A stretch of DNA of 17,379 nt from JBGRQB01 sp041725875 (GCA_041725875.1 JBGRQB010000084.1:1-17379), one strand, 5' to 3'; shown: positions 7,900 to 15,338, counted from the first letter of the stretch. Translations and numbers: made by a program. Notes: generated by a model not told the origin, from the letters alone.

Positions 7900-9215
7900 T
7901 GATACGACCTTCTTCTGACGTACAGGTTAATTTTTTCAACCGGACAATAGCCTTGTTTATCAGATGGATTAAGAATTTTTAACACCTGATTTGGTTTAAT
8001 CCTTAGTTGATCTATTGAGAAAAACATTTTGTCCAGACTTGGCGGAAAGTTTTTATCCTGTTCTATTTGAACCCGTTGTATTCCCAGAGTTCGTTCACGT
8101 TTAAGTCTGATAATCTCTTCATCAGTTCCAATCAGACAATTCAACATCCAGGATAAAATATCTTTTTCCTCTTTATTTTCTTTTGGTTCAATCCCTATTA
8201 TCAAAGGATTATTAAGCCAATATTTATTTACTTTTATAGAAAATTCATCTTCGTCTCTTTCAAAAGGAACCGCGTGGTAATTTTCACCAATTGATTCGTC
8301 AAGAATTTGAAAAATACTGCTCTTTATATCATTAAATACTTTGTAGAGATTGTTATGATCATACTTTATTATGTTGGGAGAAAGCATATCAAATCCAAGC
8401 GCAAAAATATTCCCCATCATTGAACAGAGGGATAAATAAAGATCATAAGGATGAGTGTTTTCCGATTGAAGCATTGCTTCAAGATTTGGCAGACCGGCAA
8501 TCAGATTTTGCAAAAGAATTCTTTTATCAAGTATTAACGGATCGTGATGAACTGATGACGGAGAAATTTGTCGCGCTAAAAACATTGCTTTTACTTTTAT
8601 CTTCTGCAAAATAGCAGTTATTATTTTCCATAATTCTCCTCCCGGTTGTATGGTTAATGCAGGAGGAATAAAATTAGATAAACTGCATCGGCCGTTTGCG
8701 TAATTTACAACAGCAATCGGGAATCCGCATTTTGTATCGAGTTTGTCGTTAAAAAGTTTGAGACTTATATTTGGAATTATACAAGGTATTTTGATATCAA
8801 CATATTGATCGGTTTCATTTTCAGCTACTTCAGGGAAAACCTGCATATAGCGTTTACTGCTGTCATTATTGCTTTTGGGAGGAAGATAGAGATAAACAAT
8901 ATAATCACGCGGTTCATCAGTTTCTGTAATTTTTAGAAAATCGAGTTCCAGTTTGTTTTTATTTTGAGTTGTATCATAAATAACCTGCCCGTCCTGCATA
9001 ACCGCTTCAATATTGGTGATAACGAGTCTGCCATTTTTTAATATCTCTTCATCTATCTCCATTTTATTAATCCCCCAGTTATAGGGAGAACGCAGACGAG
9101 AATAATATGCAGACAACCCTTCCAGTCTGTCAGTAAGCTGCTGAAAATGCCCGGCTGTAAGCATCATTCCGTCGTGCCACAAAATAGAATCTTTAAGTAA
9201 AAAAGCGTTTTTCAT
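7896..9215 (-). CDS. tssK: T6SS baseplate-membrane complex connector TssK
   Basis: TssK (ImpJ/VasE) trimers link the baseplate wedges to the TssL/TssM membrane complex. The 439-residue product has the usual family length and the diagnostic N-terminus DSILWHDGMMLTAGHFQQLTDRLE (the WxxGMxLxxxHFQQ motif, about 13-26). The shoulder and neck regions are divergent, but the C-terminal part, with FSIDQL and the closing INLYVRRRSY, is shaped like the TssK head domain that contacts the membrane complex. It is the first structural gene of the operon. Its stop overlaps the start of the tssL-tssM fusion by 4 nt (ATGA), which fits a direct TssK-TssL-TssM assembly. I see no strong Shine-Dalgarno, which is common in this superphylum. 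Confidence 0.92.
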   Translation of the reverse strand: MKNAFLLKDSILWHDGMMLTAGHFQQLTDRLEGLSAYYSRLRSPYNWGINKMEIDEEILKNGRLVITNIEAVMQDGQVIYDTTQNKNKLELDFLKITETDEPRDYIVYLYLPPKSNNDSSKRYMQVFPEVAENETDQYVDIKIPCIIPNISLKLFNDKLDTKCGFPIAVVNYANGRCSLSNFIPPALTIQPGGELWKIITAILQKIKVKAMFLARQISPSSVHHDPLILDKRILLQNLIAGLPNLEAMLQSENTHPYDLYLSLCSMMGNIFALGFDMLSPNIIKYDHNNLYKVFNDIKSSIFQILDESIGENYHAVPFERDEDEFSIKVNKYWLNNPLIIGIEPKENKEEKDILSWMLNCLIGTDEEIIRLKRERTLGIQRVQIEQDKNFPPSLDKMFFSIDQLRIKPNQVLKILNPSDKQGYCPVEKINLYVRRRSYQ

Positions 9216-9293
9216 AGAAACAACTTTTATAAATCTTGTTGAGAATTTTTTTCAATCTGAATAAAAGTTATTTATCAGGCAAAAGTTTTACTT

Positions 9294-9321
9294 TGGGTAT
9301 AAGCGGTTGTTATGTGGGTAT
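9294..9321. promoter_or_regulatory. Tandem 7-bp direct repeat between the LytTR gene and tssK, possible operator
   Basis: The 143-nt gap between the response regulator and tssK contains TGGGTAT at 9294-9300 and again at 9315-9321. The starts are exactly 21 bp apart, about two helical turns, on the same face of the DNA. LytTR proteins typically bind paired direct repeats of about 9 bp separated by 12-13 bp, the same period. The match is short and does not clearly fit a published LytTR consensus, so the operator role is an inference from spacing and from the neighbouring regulator gene. Confidence 0.35.
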
Positions 9322-9358
9322 GGAGAGGTAAATTTTTGGTACAGGTAGTTTTTCTGGT

Positions 9359-10108
9359 TTACGAAAGCATCATAAGCTGTTCATTGATTGTATGTCTGTA
9401 GCTTCTTCCAACCGGTACATCTTTTATTTTTACTCTGCAAATATAATCATCAAAATCGAATTCAATAATTTCATTAATGTTTACAAGATAATTTCTGTGA
9501 GTTCTGATAAAAAGATTTTCAGGGAGTTTGTGTATCAGATCTTTTAGCGACATTCGTAAAAGAAATTTTCCTTCTTCTGCAAACACGGTGCAGTATTTTG
9601 ATTCGACCTCAATATAAATAATATTTTGCAAAGAAACCTTTACCACTTTTTTATTTTTCTTAACAAAAATATTATCACGGTTAATAATTCCGTTAGAAAT
9701 TACTTCAGCGGCTTTGTTACTTTTACCTGTGCTGTGCTGCACAATAGCAAGCTCTATCGTGCATTGCAGACTAAACTTATCAAAAGGCTTTACAAGAAAA
9801 GCACAAGGCTTTGTTGTTTTTGCACGTTCAAATGTTTCCAGACTATTATCAGATGTCAGGAATATAAATGGTCTGGAAAGTGAATCATCTTCACATATTT
9901 TTTTTGCTATTTCTATGCCGTCTATTGAATCGTTAATTCGTATATCCAAAATGGCCAGATCTGGTTCAGTTGCGTGAAACGCTGTAAAAAAATCATCTGC
10001 ATTATCAACAACATCAATGACATTGTACCCCAGTTCCCTCAAATCTCTCTGGAGTTTAATGGCATGAAGAGGTTCATCTTCAAGAATCAAAATATCAATT
10101 TTTGTCAT
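9359..10108 (-). CDS. LytTR-family DNA-binding response regulator
   Basis: This is a two-component response regulator of 249 residues. Residues 1-125 form a CheY-like receiver: the acidic pair E10-D11, the phospho-acceptor D55 (in LAILDIRIND), T85 and K107 (in VKPFD) are all present, so it should be phosphorylatable. Residues about 145-245 are a LytTR DNA-binding domain with IIYIEVESKYCTVF, the signature RTHRNYLVN (202-210) and VPVGRSYRHTI (231-241). No histidine kinase is present in the window. The gene is transcribed in the same direction as the T6SS operon and ends 143 nt before tssK, so it is a natural candidate to control that operon, though this is inference. It is insulated from the upstream gene by a terminator at 10197-10220. 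Confidence 0.92.
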   Translation of the reverse strand: MTKIDILILEDEPLHAIKLQRDLRELGYNVIDVVDNADDFFTAFHATEPDLAILDIRINDSIDGIEIAKKICEDDSLSRPFIFLTSDNSLETFERAKTTKPCAFLVKPFDKFSLQCTIELAIVQHSTGKSNKAAEVISNGIINRDNIFVKKNKKVVKVSLQNIIYIEVESKYCTVFAEEGKFLLRMSLKDLIHKLPENLFIRTHRNYLVNINEIIEFDFDDYICRVKIKDVPVGRSYRHTINEQLMMLS

Positions 10109-10118
10109 AATTTGTGTG

Positions 10119-10169
10119 TTACCAAGCCAAAATATTTACCTGAACACAAGGTGAGAAAATATTTGGTAA
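10119..10169. repeat. Imperfect inverted repeat upstream of the response regulator gene
   Basis: TTACCAA (10119-10125) and TTGGTAA (10163-10169) are perfect reverse complements. Inside them ACCT and AGGT are also placed symmetrically, with AAATATTT blocks on both arms. The element lies between the terminator and the ATG of the response regulator, so it falls in that gene's promoter or 5' leader. It could be a regulator-binding site or an RNA hairpin; the sequence alone does not decide. Confidence 0.4.
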
Positions 10170-10196
10170 GAGTCAAGCAATGAGAAATAAAAAAGA

Positions 10197-10220
10197 CCCC
10201 TTGTCTATTAAGACAAGGGG
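10197..10220 (-). terminator. Rho-independent terminator of the T9SS cargo gene
   Basis: A perfect 10-bp stem (CCCCTTGTCT and AGACAAGGGG) closes a 4-nt loop, ATTA. Read on the minus strand it starts 8 nt after the stop codon of the 881-residue protein gene and is followed by GTCTTTTTTATTTC, a proper U-tract. It separates this gene from the response regulator and the T6SS operon downstream. Confidence 0.9.
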
Positions 10221-10228
10221 CCAAAAAT

Positions 10229-12874
10229 CTATTTCGTAAGAACCATTTTTCTGGTTTCGAAAAACTTGTCAGTTTTGATAATGTAGATATATACTCCGGA
10301 GGAAAAACGTGAAGCATCAAATTCTTTTTTATATTTTCCGGCCGGAAGAACTTCATTTACCAGAGTTTTTATTTTTTGTCCCAAAATATTAAATATTTCA
10401 AGTGTAACTTTGGTTTCTTCTGGAATTTCAAACGAAATTACTGTCGAAGGATTAAATGGATTAGGATAATTCTGATCCAGTCTATATTCTAATGGAAGAT
10501 CATTTTCAATATCGGTTAAAGGAAGCACAGTAATGTAGTTTTGCTTTAACAGCGTGTCTGATACTTCATTGTAAGAAACAATCAACTTAACTGAATATGT
10601 TCCGGTATTCTCATAAACATGTTTCGGATCTTTTTCAGTGCTTGTAGTTCCGTCACCAAAATCCCATAAGTATGAACCTATGTAGCCGACTGAGCTATTA
10701 ACAAATTTTACAGTGTCATTCTGCATTACGACTGTTGTATCTGCGTGAAAATCTGCAGTCAGGTAATTGGAGATAACCAAAATTTTTCTGGACGTTCCCT
10801 GATCAGTATTACACACATATTCACCAACGTCATTAATGCCAATTGAATCCTTTGTAAAGTAACTTGATGTTTTGCCGGATAAATCAGTGCCGTTTAACTG
10901 CCATTGATAAGAAGAAGTACCTTTATCAGAATAAAAATATGATTTTGTTTTTATAGTTTTTCCGGCATCAAATTTTACAGTCTGATCAACATCTCCATTT
11001 ATTTTGATATCGTATATATCCCAGATTCCTTTATTTTCAATATCCTTTTTAAGTTCAAGTTTAAGAGTATTTGTGTTGTTATTCAGTACGCTTCCTTTGT
11101 TAATAAAATCTCCGTCAACAATACAAGTAACATTATTGTTTTCTCGGTTACTTAATGTTCCTTCATTAATTATGTTACCGGTTAATTCGGTGTTACTATG
11201 AATATAAAATTCCCCTTTCATCACCGGATCCTTTATAGAACAGTTTGTAACATAAGACCCGCCTGAAAGATTGATATAGTTATTATTGGCTTCAATATTT
11301 GTATAATTCAAATACCCCGTTCCGGTAATTGTTAATCCGGAATTTTCGGAAAGAATTAAGTTTCCTCTCTCCTGATAATTTCCTAATTGGACAATTGTAT
11401 TTTCAAAACTTATTGGAGTTTCAGCTATAATTTTACTGCTGACGTTTGTGTTGTAAAAATATTTTCCGCTAAATGGTTTTGTTGCGGAAATTTTCTGATC
11501 AGCATTTGATTCAAATCTTGTTATCTTACAACCCCACTCATTGTTATTTATAATATCTTTGAATAAAAGAATTTCCAGATTCCCGTTTGTGTTTTCCGGA
11601 TTATCAATTATATATCCGTTGTTTGTAACATCACAATTAAAGCTTGTTACCACAACATTAGATTTCTCCATAAGAGTATCGGAAACAACAAGATTTCCTG
11701 TAAACTCAACATCATATGAAAGAGATATTGTACCGGTGAGTGTCGCGTTATTTATTTTTATATCGTAAAAACTCCCGCTTGGAGTATTGTGAAGCTTATA
11801 ATTTCCCATCAGCAGATTCGCTTTATTGCCTGAAATTGCTGTGTTGTAAAAGTATAAATCAGTTTTAGCAATAACATTTCCAGTGGAATCTGTTATCTGA
11901 AAAAACTTACTATGAACCGGTTGGTTAAAAGTTACATTCTGATCTGAACTTCCTGTCAGCTTTATGTAACCGTTATCAAAAGTGCCGTTATTAATAAGAT
12001 TGCCTGTGACATTTACAATCAGACTCCTATAATCTTGCGATCCGGCCAGGTCGTGATTTGAAAACTTTCCGTTGTTAGTTAAAGATCCGGTAACTGTAAA
12101 ATCAGTTGAGGCTCCATAAACGTTATCTTTTACAACTCCGTCGTTTATTATTTCTCCTGTCATTCTGCAATTGCCTGCACCTACATATAAAGTATCTTCA
12201 ATAGTTGCATTTTTTAATCCGCCGTTTAATGCCATTGCCGATTTATTTTTAAATTTTACTTTTCCGCCATTAAGGTTTATCAGTGAATACCATATTTCAC
12301 TTTTATCAAGATGCAGCTCTTTTACACCATTAAGGTTCACAACACCGCTGTCACTCAGATTAATTTTAGTATTGATAAATTTAAGTGCAGTTGTATCAGC
12401 ATTTACAATACAGGTTGAAGATGACGGATATGCTTTAAGACTTCCAAATGCAGAATGTGAAGTATCAGCCAGATAAAGCTGGTGTTGATGCGTGTTATCT
12501 CCTCTGTAAAACACTTCGGAAGTCTGCCAGTAATTCATATTTTTGATATTTCCGTAAACTGTAATAGTAGTAAGTAAATTTCCGGTTGAACCTGGTTCGT
12601 CATTCCGAATTATACCTTTGTTTAGTAAATCTCCGTTTACGGTTATTGTTGCTCTTTGTAAAATACCTGAGGGATTTATAATCAGATTATTACATTCACC
12701 GGTTCCATATACTGCTCCATTAATAATTACGTTATCTCCTGCCTTTGGAGTCTGGTCGGTTCCTGCCCAGGTATCTTTGTTTCCCCAGCTTCCGCCGGCA
12801 CTGGTTGAAATAAATTGCGCATTAGCTGAAATAGCAAAGAAATATCCTAATACTAAAAAGTACAATAATTTCAT
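10229..12874 (-). CDS. Large secreted beta-repeat protein with PKD domain and T9SS type A sorting tail
   Basis: The 881-residue protein begins with a signal peptide (MKLLYFLVLGYFFAISANA, cleavage expected after A19). The next segment, SAGGSWGNKDTWAGTDQTPKA then GDNVIING, is the opening typical of large surface beta-helix proteins. About residues 50-640 are many short strand repeats rich in Asn and Gly (GNLINNGTFDNG, GDFINKGSVLNN and similar), consistent with a right-handed beta-helix or stacked beta fold. A short Ig-like stretch with YQWQLNGTDLSG lies near 655-700. A PKD domain is at about 706-785 (LWDFGDGTTSTEKDPKHVYE). The last about 87 residues are a T9SS type A sorting domain: QNYPNPFNPSTVISFEIP, FNILGQKIKTLV, SSGVYIYII, ending KMVLTK. 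It should be exported by Sec and then across the outer membrane by T9SS. The substrate or adhesive role is not recognisable. Confidence 0.9.
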   Translation of the reverse strand: MKLLYFLVLGYFFAISANAQFISTSAGGSWGNKDTWAGTDQTPKAGDNVIINGAVYGTGECNNLIINPSGILQRATITVNGDLLNKGIIRNDEPGSTGNLLTTITVYGNIKNMNYWQTSEVFYRGDNTHQHQLYLADTSHSAFGSLKAYPSSSTCIVNADTTALKFINTKINLSDSGVVNLNGVKELHLDKSEIWYSLINLNGGKVKFKNKSAMALNGGLKNATIEDTLYVGAGNCRMTGEIINDGVVKDNVYGASTDFTVTGSLTNNGKFSNHDLAGSQDYRSLIVNVTGNLINNGTFDNGYIKLTGSSDQNVTFNQPVHSKFFQITDSTGNVIAKTDLYFYNTAISGNKANLLMGNYKLHNTPSGSFYDIKINNATLTGTISLSYDVEFTGNLVVSDTLMEKSNVVVTSFNCDVTNNGYIIDNPENTNGNLEILLFKDIINNNEWGCKITRFESNADQKISATKPFSGKYFYNTNVSSKIIAETPISFENTIVQLGNYQERGNLILSENSGLTITGTGYLNYTNIEANNNYINLSGGSYVTNCSIKDPVMKGEFYIHSNTELTGNIINEGTLSNRENNNVTCIVDGDFINKGSVLNNNTNTLKLELKKDIENKGIWDIYDIKINGDVDQTVKFDAGKTIKTKSYFYSDKGTSSYQWQLNGTDLSGKTSSYFTKDSIGINDVGEYVCNTDQGTSRKILVISNYLTADFHADTTVVMQNDTVKFVNSSVGYIGSYLWDFGDGTTSTEKDPKHVYENTGTYSVKLIVSYNEVSDTLLKQNYITVLPLTDIENDLPLEYRLDQNYPNPFNPSTVISFEIPEETKVTLEIFNILGQKIKTLVNEVLPAGKYKKEFDASRFSSGVYIYIIKTDKFFETRKMVLTK

Positions 12875-13150
12875 AAGTCAACTCACTTGTTAATTTGATT
12901 GTAGTTAATTTGCCGCAGATGAGCAAAATATGCTTGCTATCTGAAAATTATTTTAATTTGCCTCGAGTAAAATAAGTCACAAGTATCTTATTTATATTGC
13001 AAAATAGGAGAATTCCAATTAAAAACCAACTTTTCACTAAAAATTAAAGAATCTCTTTTCCGAAAAGAGAGGTTCTTAATAATTACCCCTTTATAATATT
13101 GATTTCCGGTAGCAGACTTTTTATAATTACCTGTTAAATAAGGAGAAATT
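12875..13150. other. Divergent intergenic region
   Basis: This 276-nt AT-rich gap separates the minus-strand T9SS cargo gene from the plus-strand lipoprotein gene and must hold both promoters. I see no ORF worth calling, no tRNA, and no convincing promoter of the Bacteroidetes TTTG / TANNTTTG type. The only structure that stands out is an imperfect hairpin at 13042-13080. A Shine-Dalgarno, AGGAGA, lies at 13141-13146 just before the ATG at 13151. Confidence 0.6.
13042..13080. repeat. Imperfect inverted repeat (hairpin)
   Basis: CTCTTTT (13053-13059) pairs with AAAAGAG (13063-13069) around a 3-nt loop. The stem continues outward after a bulge with AGAA against TTCT and ATTAA against TTAAT. 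There is no clear U-tract on the plus side; on the minus side the next bases include a short T-run. It may be a leader hairpin of the divergent genes or a protein-binding site. Confidence 0.4.
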
Positions 13151-13543
13151 ATGCAGTTAAGATTTTTTGCCGGACTGGCAGTGCTTTTTTTACTTTTAGT
13201 TGCTTGTGACGGTACAGTAGCAGAAGTTGAAAATACAATAATACCAGATAAAGATGTTAGCTTTAAAGCTCATATTGAAAAACCGCTATTAATTAAATGT
13301 GCAACAGCTGGTTGTCACAATAATACAACAAGCGCCGGCGGATATACACTTACCGGTTATATTAATATAACACAGCCTCCGTTTGTGTATAAGTTTTCAC
13401 CTGAGACTAGTCTGTTGGCACTGGTAATAAATGGTACATCCCCAAAACAGATGCCCCCGCTCGGAGCAACAACTGCACCTTTAACAAAGAATCAGGTAAA
13501 TGGAATTATTACCTGGATAAAAGAAGGAGCTCAGGATAACTGA
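13151..13543 (+). CDS. Small cytochrome-c-like lipoprotein with a CX4CH motif
   Basis: The 130-residue product starts with a lipoprotein signal peptide, hydrophobic residues then LLVAC with Cys19 as lipidated residue. The mature part has a candidate haem-binding site CATAGCH (C50, C55, H56), which is CX4CH, not the usual CX2CH. A likely distal methionine is M101 in the segment SPKQMPPLG, and the C-terminal LTKNQVNGIITWIKEGA is the helix common to small class I-like and planctomycete-type cytochrome c domains. It is therefore probably a periplasm-facing, membrane-tethered electron-transfer protein. Covalent haem attachment at a CX4CH site is not certain from sequence. A good Shine-Dalgarno (AGGAGA) precedes the ATG. 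The stop is overlapped by the proposed start of the next gene. Confidence 0.8.
   Translation: MQLRFFAGLAVLFLLLVACDGTVAEVENTIIPDKDVSFKAHIEKPLLIKCATAGCHNNTTSAGGYTLTGYINITQPPFVYKFSPETSLLALVINGTSPKQMPPLGATTAPLTKNQVNGIITWIKEGAQDN
13524..13529 (+). promoter_or_regulatory. Shine-Dalgarno that decides the start of the DUF123 gene
   Basis: AAGGAG at 13524-13529 is followed, after 6 nt, by ATA at 13536. It lies inside the last codons of the upstream gene. No ATG, GTG or TTG is available in the right frame between the in-frame stop at 13518 and the TTG at 13626, so this site points to ATA as the start. Confidence 0.55.
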
Positions 13544-14015
13544 TTTTTCAAACAGCGGAATTTATATTCTTGAAATTGAATGTCTGAAAGAAACCAGAAT
13601 AGATCACCCGAAATTTTCAGAAGAGTTGTTCAGGAAAGGAAGATATTTTTATGTGGGAACTGCACAAAAAAATATGATTCAGAGAATTTCAAGACATATA
13701 AAAAGAGAGAAAAAAATTCGCTGGCACATTGATTACATAACTTCAAATCCCGACTTCAAAATTATCAACTGTTACATTTCAGAATTGTCAAAAGAGTATG
13801 AATGCAAGATTGTAAGACAACTGGAAACTGCCTTTAACTTTGATACTCCGGTGAAAAAATTTGGCAGTTCTGACTGTAAAACCTGCACTTCTCACCTATT
13901 ATTTTGCTCGGAAAAGGAATCCAATTTTTTAAACCGGTTAAAAAGGCTGAAATTAGGCTTTATTGAAGTAAATCAAAAAGTTAATTTAAGTTCGAGATTT
14001 ACACAAATCAGTTAA
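13536..14015 (+). CDS. DUF123 GIY-YIG nuclease-like protein, probable ATA start
   Basis: The frame encodes a DUF123-family GIY-YIG protein: SGIYILEIE near the N-terminus, RKGRYFYVGTA (the YIG equivalent), RHIKREKKIRWHIDYI, ECKIVRQLE and the C-terminal KFGSSDCKTCTSHLLF. All blocks are in order and ungapped, so the gene looks intact at about 159 residues. The conserved GIY block begins at codon 13557, upstream of the first ordinary start codon (TTG at 13626); starting there would delete the catalytic GIY tyrosine. ATA at 13536 gives MTDFSNSGIYIL, the normal family N-terminus, is 6 nt after AAGGAG and overlaps the stop of the lipoprotein gene (13541-13543) for coupling. A G-to-A mutation or base error in an ATG is the alternative. 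The biological substrate of DUF123 proteins is unknown to me. Confidence 0.8.
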   Translation: MTDFSNSGIYILEIECLKETRIDHPKFSEELFRKGRYFYVGTAQKNMIQRISRHIKREKKIRWHIDYITSNPDFKIINCYISELSKEYECKIVRQLETAFNFDTPVKKFGSSDCKTCTSHLLFCSEKESNFLNRLKRLKLGFIEVNQKVNLSSRFTQIS

Positions 14016-14031
14016 TTCGAGCGCAATTTTA

Positions 14032-14082
14032 TTGATTTTATAAAATAATAATAATATTTTCCTTGGTTGATTTTATAAAATA
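14032..14082. promoter_or_regulatory. Duplicated palindromic element upstream of the spt-like gene
   Basis: TTGATTTTATAAAATA occurs twice, at 14032-14047 and 14067-14082, 35 bp start to start. Each copy contains the perfect 12-bp palindrome ATTTTATAAAAT. The second copy ends 27 nt before the TTG start codon. Two identical dyad-symmetric copies in a 94-nt gap are suggestive of an operator for a dimeric repressor or of overlapping promoter elements; AT-richness makes some similarity expected by chance. Confidence 0.5.
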
Positions 14083-14109
14083 TGAAAAAAGTATTTTAGG
14101 AGGCATAAT

Positions 14110-15300
14110 TTGGATTTATTCAAAAAATGTTATGATTTCACCAGAGCTGACAATATTAAGGAGAATGGATATTATCCATACTTTCGACCGATTGAGGATA
14201 ATGAAGGACCTGTGGTGCAGATTGAAGGCCGCCAGATCATTATGGCCGGTTCTAACAACTACTTAGGACTTACTAGTCATCCAAAAGTAAAAGAAGCTGC
14301 TATAAAAGCTATTGAAAAATATGGTACAGGCTGTTCCGGTTCCAGATATTTAACCGGTACAATTGATCTCCATATTGAATTTGAAGAAAAACTTGCGAAA
14401 TTCCTTGGTAAAGAAGCGGTATTAATGTTTTCTACCGGTTACCAGACAGCTCAGGGTGTTATACCTACATTGGTTCAAAAAGGTGAATATGTAATTTCCG
14501 ATAAAGACAATCACGCCTCCATTGTTGCCGGAACATTAGTTGCACGCGGCGCTCTGACGGATGTTTTAAGATACAAGCATTGTGATATGACTGATCTTGA
14601 AAGAGTTTTAAATAAATTACCAAAAGATGCTAACAAACTTATTGTTAGTGATGGTGTATTTAGTACTGGTGGTGAAATAGTTGATTTACCAACTTTAAAC
14701 AAACTTGCAAAAGAATATAATGCAAGAATTTTACTTGATGATGCACATTCAATTGGTGTGATAGGAAAAGGCGGAAGAGGAACTGCAAGTGAATTTGATC
14801 TTGTAGATGAAGTTGACCTTACAATTGGTACTTTTAGTAAAACATTCTCTTCTTTAGGCGGATTTGTTGCAGGTGATGCAAAAGTAATTGATTACCTTAA
14901 ACACGCTGCCCCTGCTTTAATTTTCTCTGCATCCCCTACTCCTGCATCTGTTGCTTCTGCAATTGCTGCGTTGGATATTCTTGATCAGGAACCTGAATTG
15001 GTTGAAAGATTGGTAAATAATGCGAATAAAGTTCGTGTTGAATTAAAAGATGCCGGATTTAACGTGCTTCCGGGCAGAACAGGTATTGTTCCTGTAATTG
15101 TTGGCGATGATGAAGTTGCTTTCAAATTCTGGAGAGCGTTGTATGACAGAGGTGTTTTTGTAAATGTATTTATCTCTCCGGGAGTTCCTCAGGGTAGACA
15201 AATGATGAGAACAAGTTATATGTCCACTCACGAAGATCATCATCTCGATCAGATTATTGACGCCTTCAAGGTTATCGGAAAAGAACTTAATCTTATATAA
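14110..15300 (+). CDS. spt: Serine palmitoyltransferase-like alpha-oxoamine synthase
   Basis: This PLP-dependent enzyme of 396 residues belongs to the alpha-oxoamine synthase family (serine palmitoyltransferase, KBL, BioF, HemA). Visible motifs are MDLFKKCYDFTRADNIKENG with YPYFRPIE, GSNNYLGLTSHPKVKEAA (47-64), YGTGCSGSRYLTGTIDLH (71-88), DKDNHASI with H135 stacking on PLP, LLDDAHSIGV with D210 and H213, and GTFSKTFSSLGGFVAG with the Schiff-base K244. The N-terminus and the GTGCSGSR-GT-LH pattern resemble Bacteroidetes serine palmitoyltransferases, which condense serine with palmitoyl-CoA to 3-ketosphinganine, more than KBL. The start is TTG at 14110, 6 nt after a perfect AGGAGG (14098-14103). 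A GNAT acyltransferase gene lies downstream. KBL or BioF activity cannot be ruled out from sequence. Confidence 0.85.
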   Translation: MDLFKKCYDFTRADNIKENGYYPYFRPIEDNEGPVVQIEGRQIIMAGSNNYLGLTSHPKVKEAAIKAIEKYGTGCSGSRYLTGTIDLHIEFEEKLAKFLGKEAVLMFSTGYQTAQGVIPTLVQKGEYVISDKDNHASIVAGTLVARGALTDVLRYKHCDMTDLERVLNKLPKDANKLIVSDGVFSTGGEIVDLPTLNKLAKEYNARILLDDAHSIGVIGKGGRGTASEFDLVDEVDLTIGTFSKTFSSLGGFVAGDAKVIDYLKHAAPALIFSASPTPASVASAIAALDILDQEPELVERLVNNANKVRVELKDAGFNVLPGRTGIVPVIVGDDEVAFKFWRALYDRGVFVNVFISPGVPQGRQMMRTSYMSTHEDHHLDQIIDAFKVIGKELNLI

Positions 15301-15308
15301 AATTAACT

Positions 15309-15338
15309 AAAAGGCATACTGGAAAGTATGCCTTTTTT
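15309..15338 (+). terminator. Rho-independent terminator between spt and the acyltransferase gene
   Basis: AAAAGGCATACT (15309-15320) and AGTATGCCTTTT (15325-15336) form a perfect 12-bp stem with a GGAA (GNRA-type) loop, running into a T-tract. It starts 8 nt after the spt stop. The Shine-Dalgarno (GGAG) of the next gene follows directly, so the downstream gene depends on read-through or on a promoter inside spt. Confidence 0.85.

Noticed and set aside
12171..12476. A 101-codon plus-strand open frame
   Set aside because: It is antisense to the large T9SS cargo gene and has no start signal; its composition mirrors the opposite strand.
13626..13628. TTG at 13626 as the start of the DUF123 gene
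   Set aside because: It would remove the conserved GIY block encoded from 13557 and has no ribosome binding site at suitable distance.
14110..15300. Calling the PLP enzyme 2-amino-3-ketobutyrate CoA ligase (KBL)
   Set aside because: The N-terminal sequence and the GTGCSGSR to GT-LH region fit Bacteroidetes serine palmitoyltransferases better, and no threonine dehydrogenase gene is adjacent; the family remains hard to split by eye.
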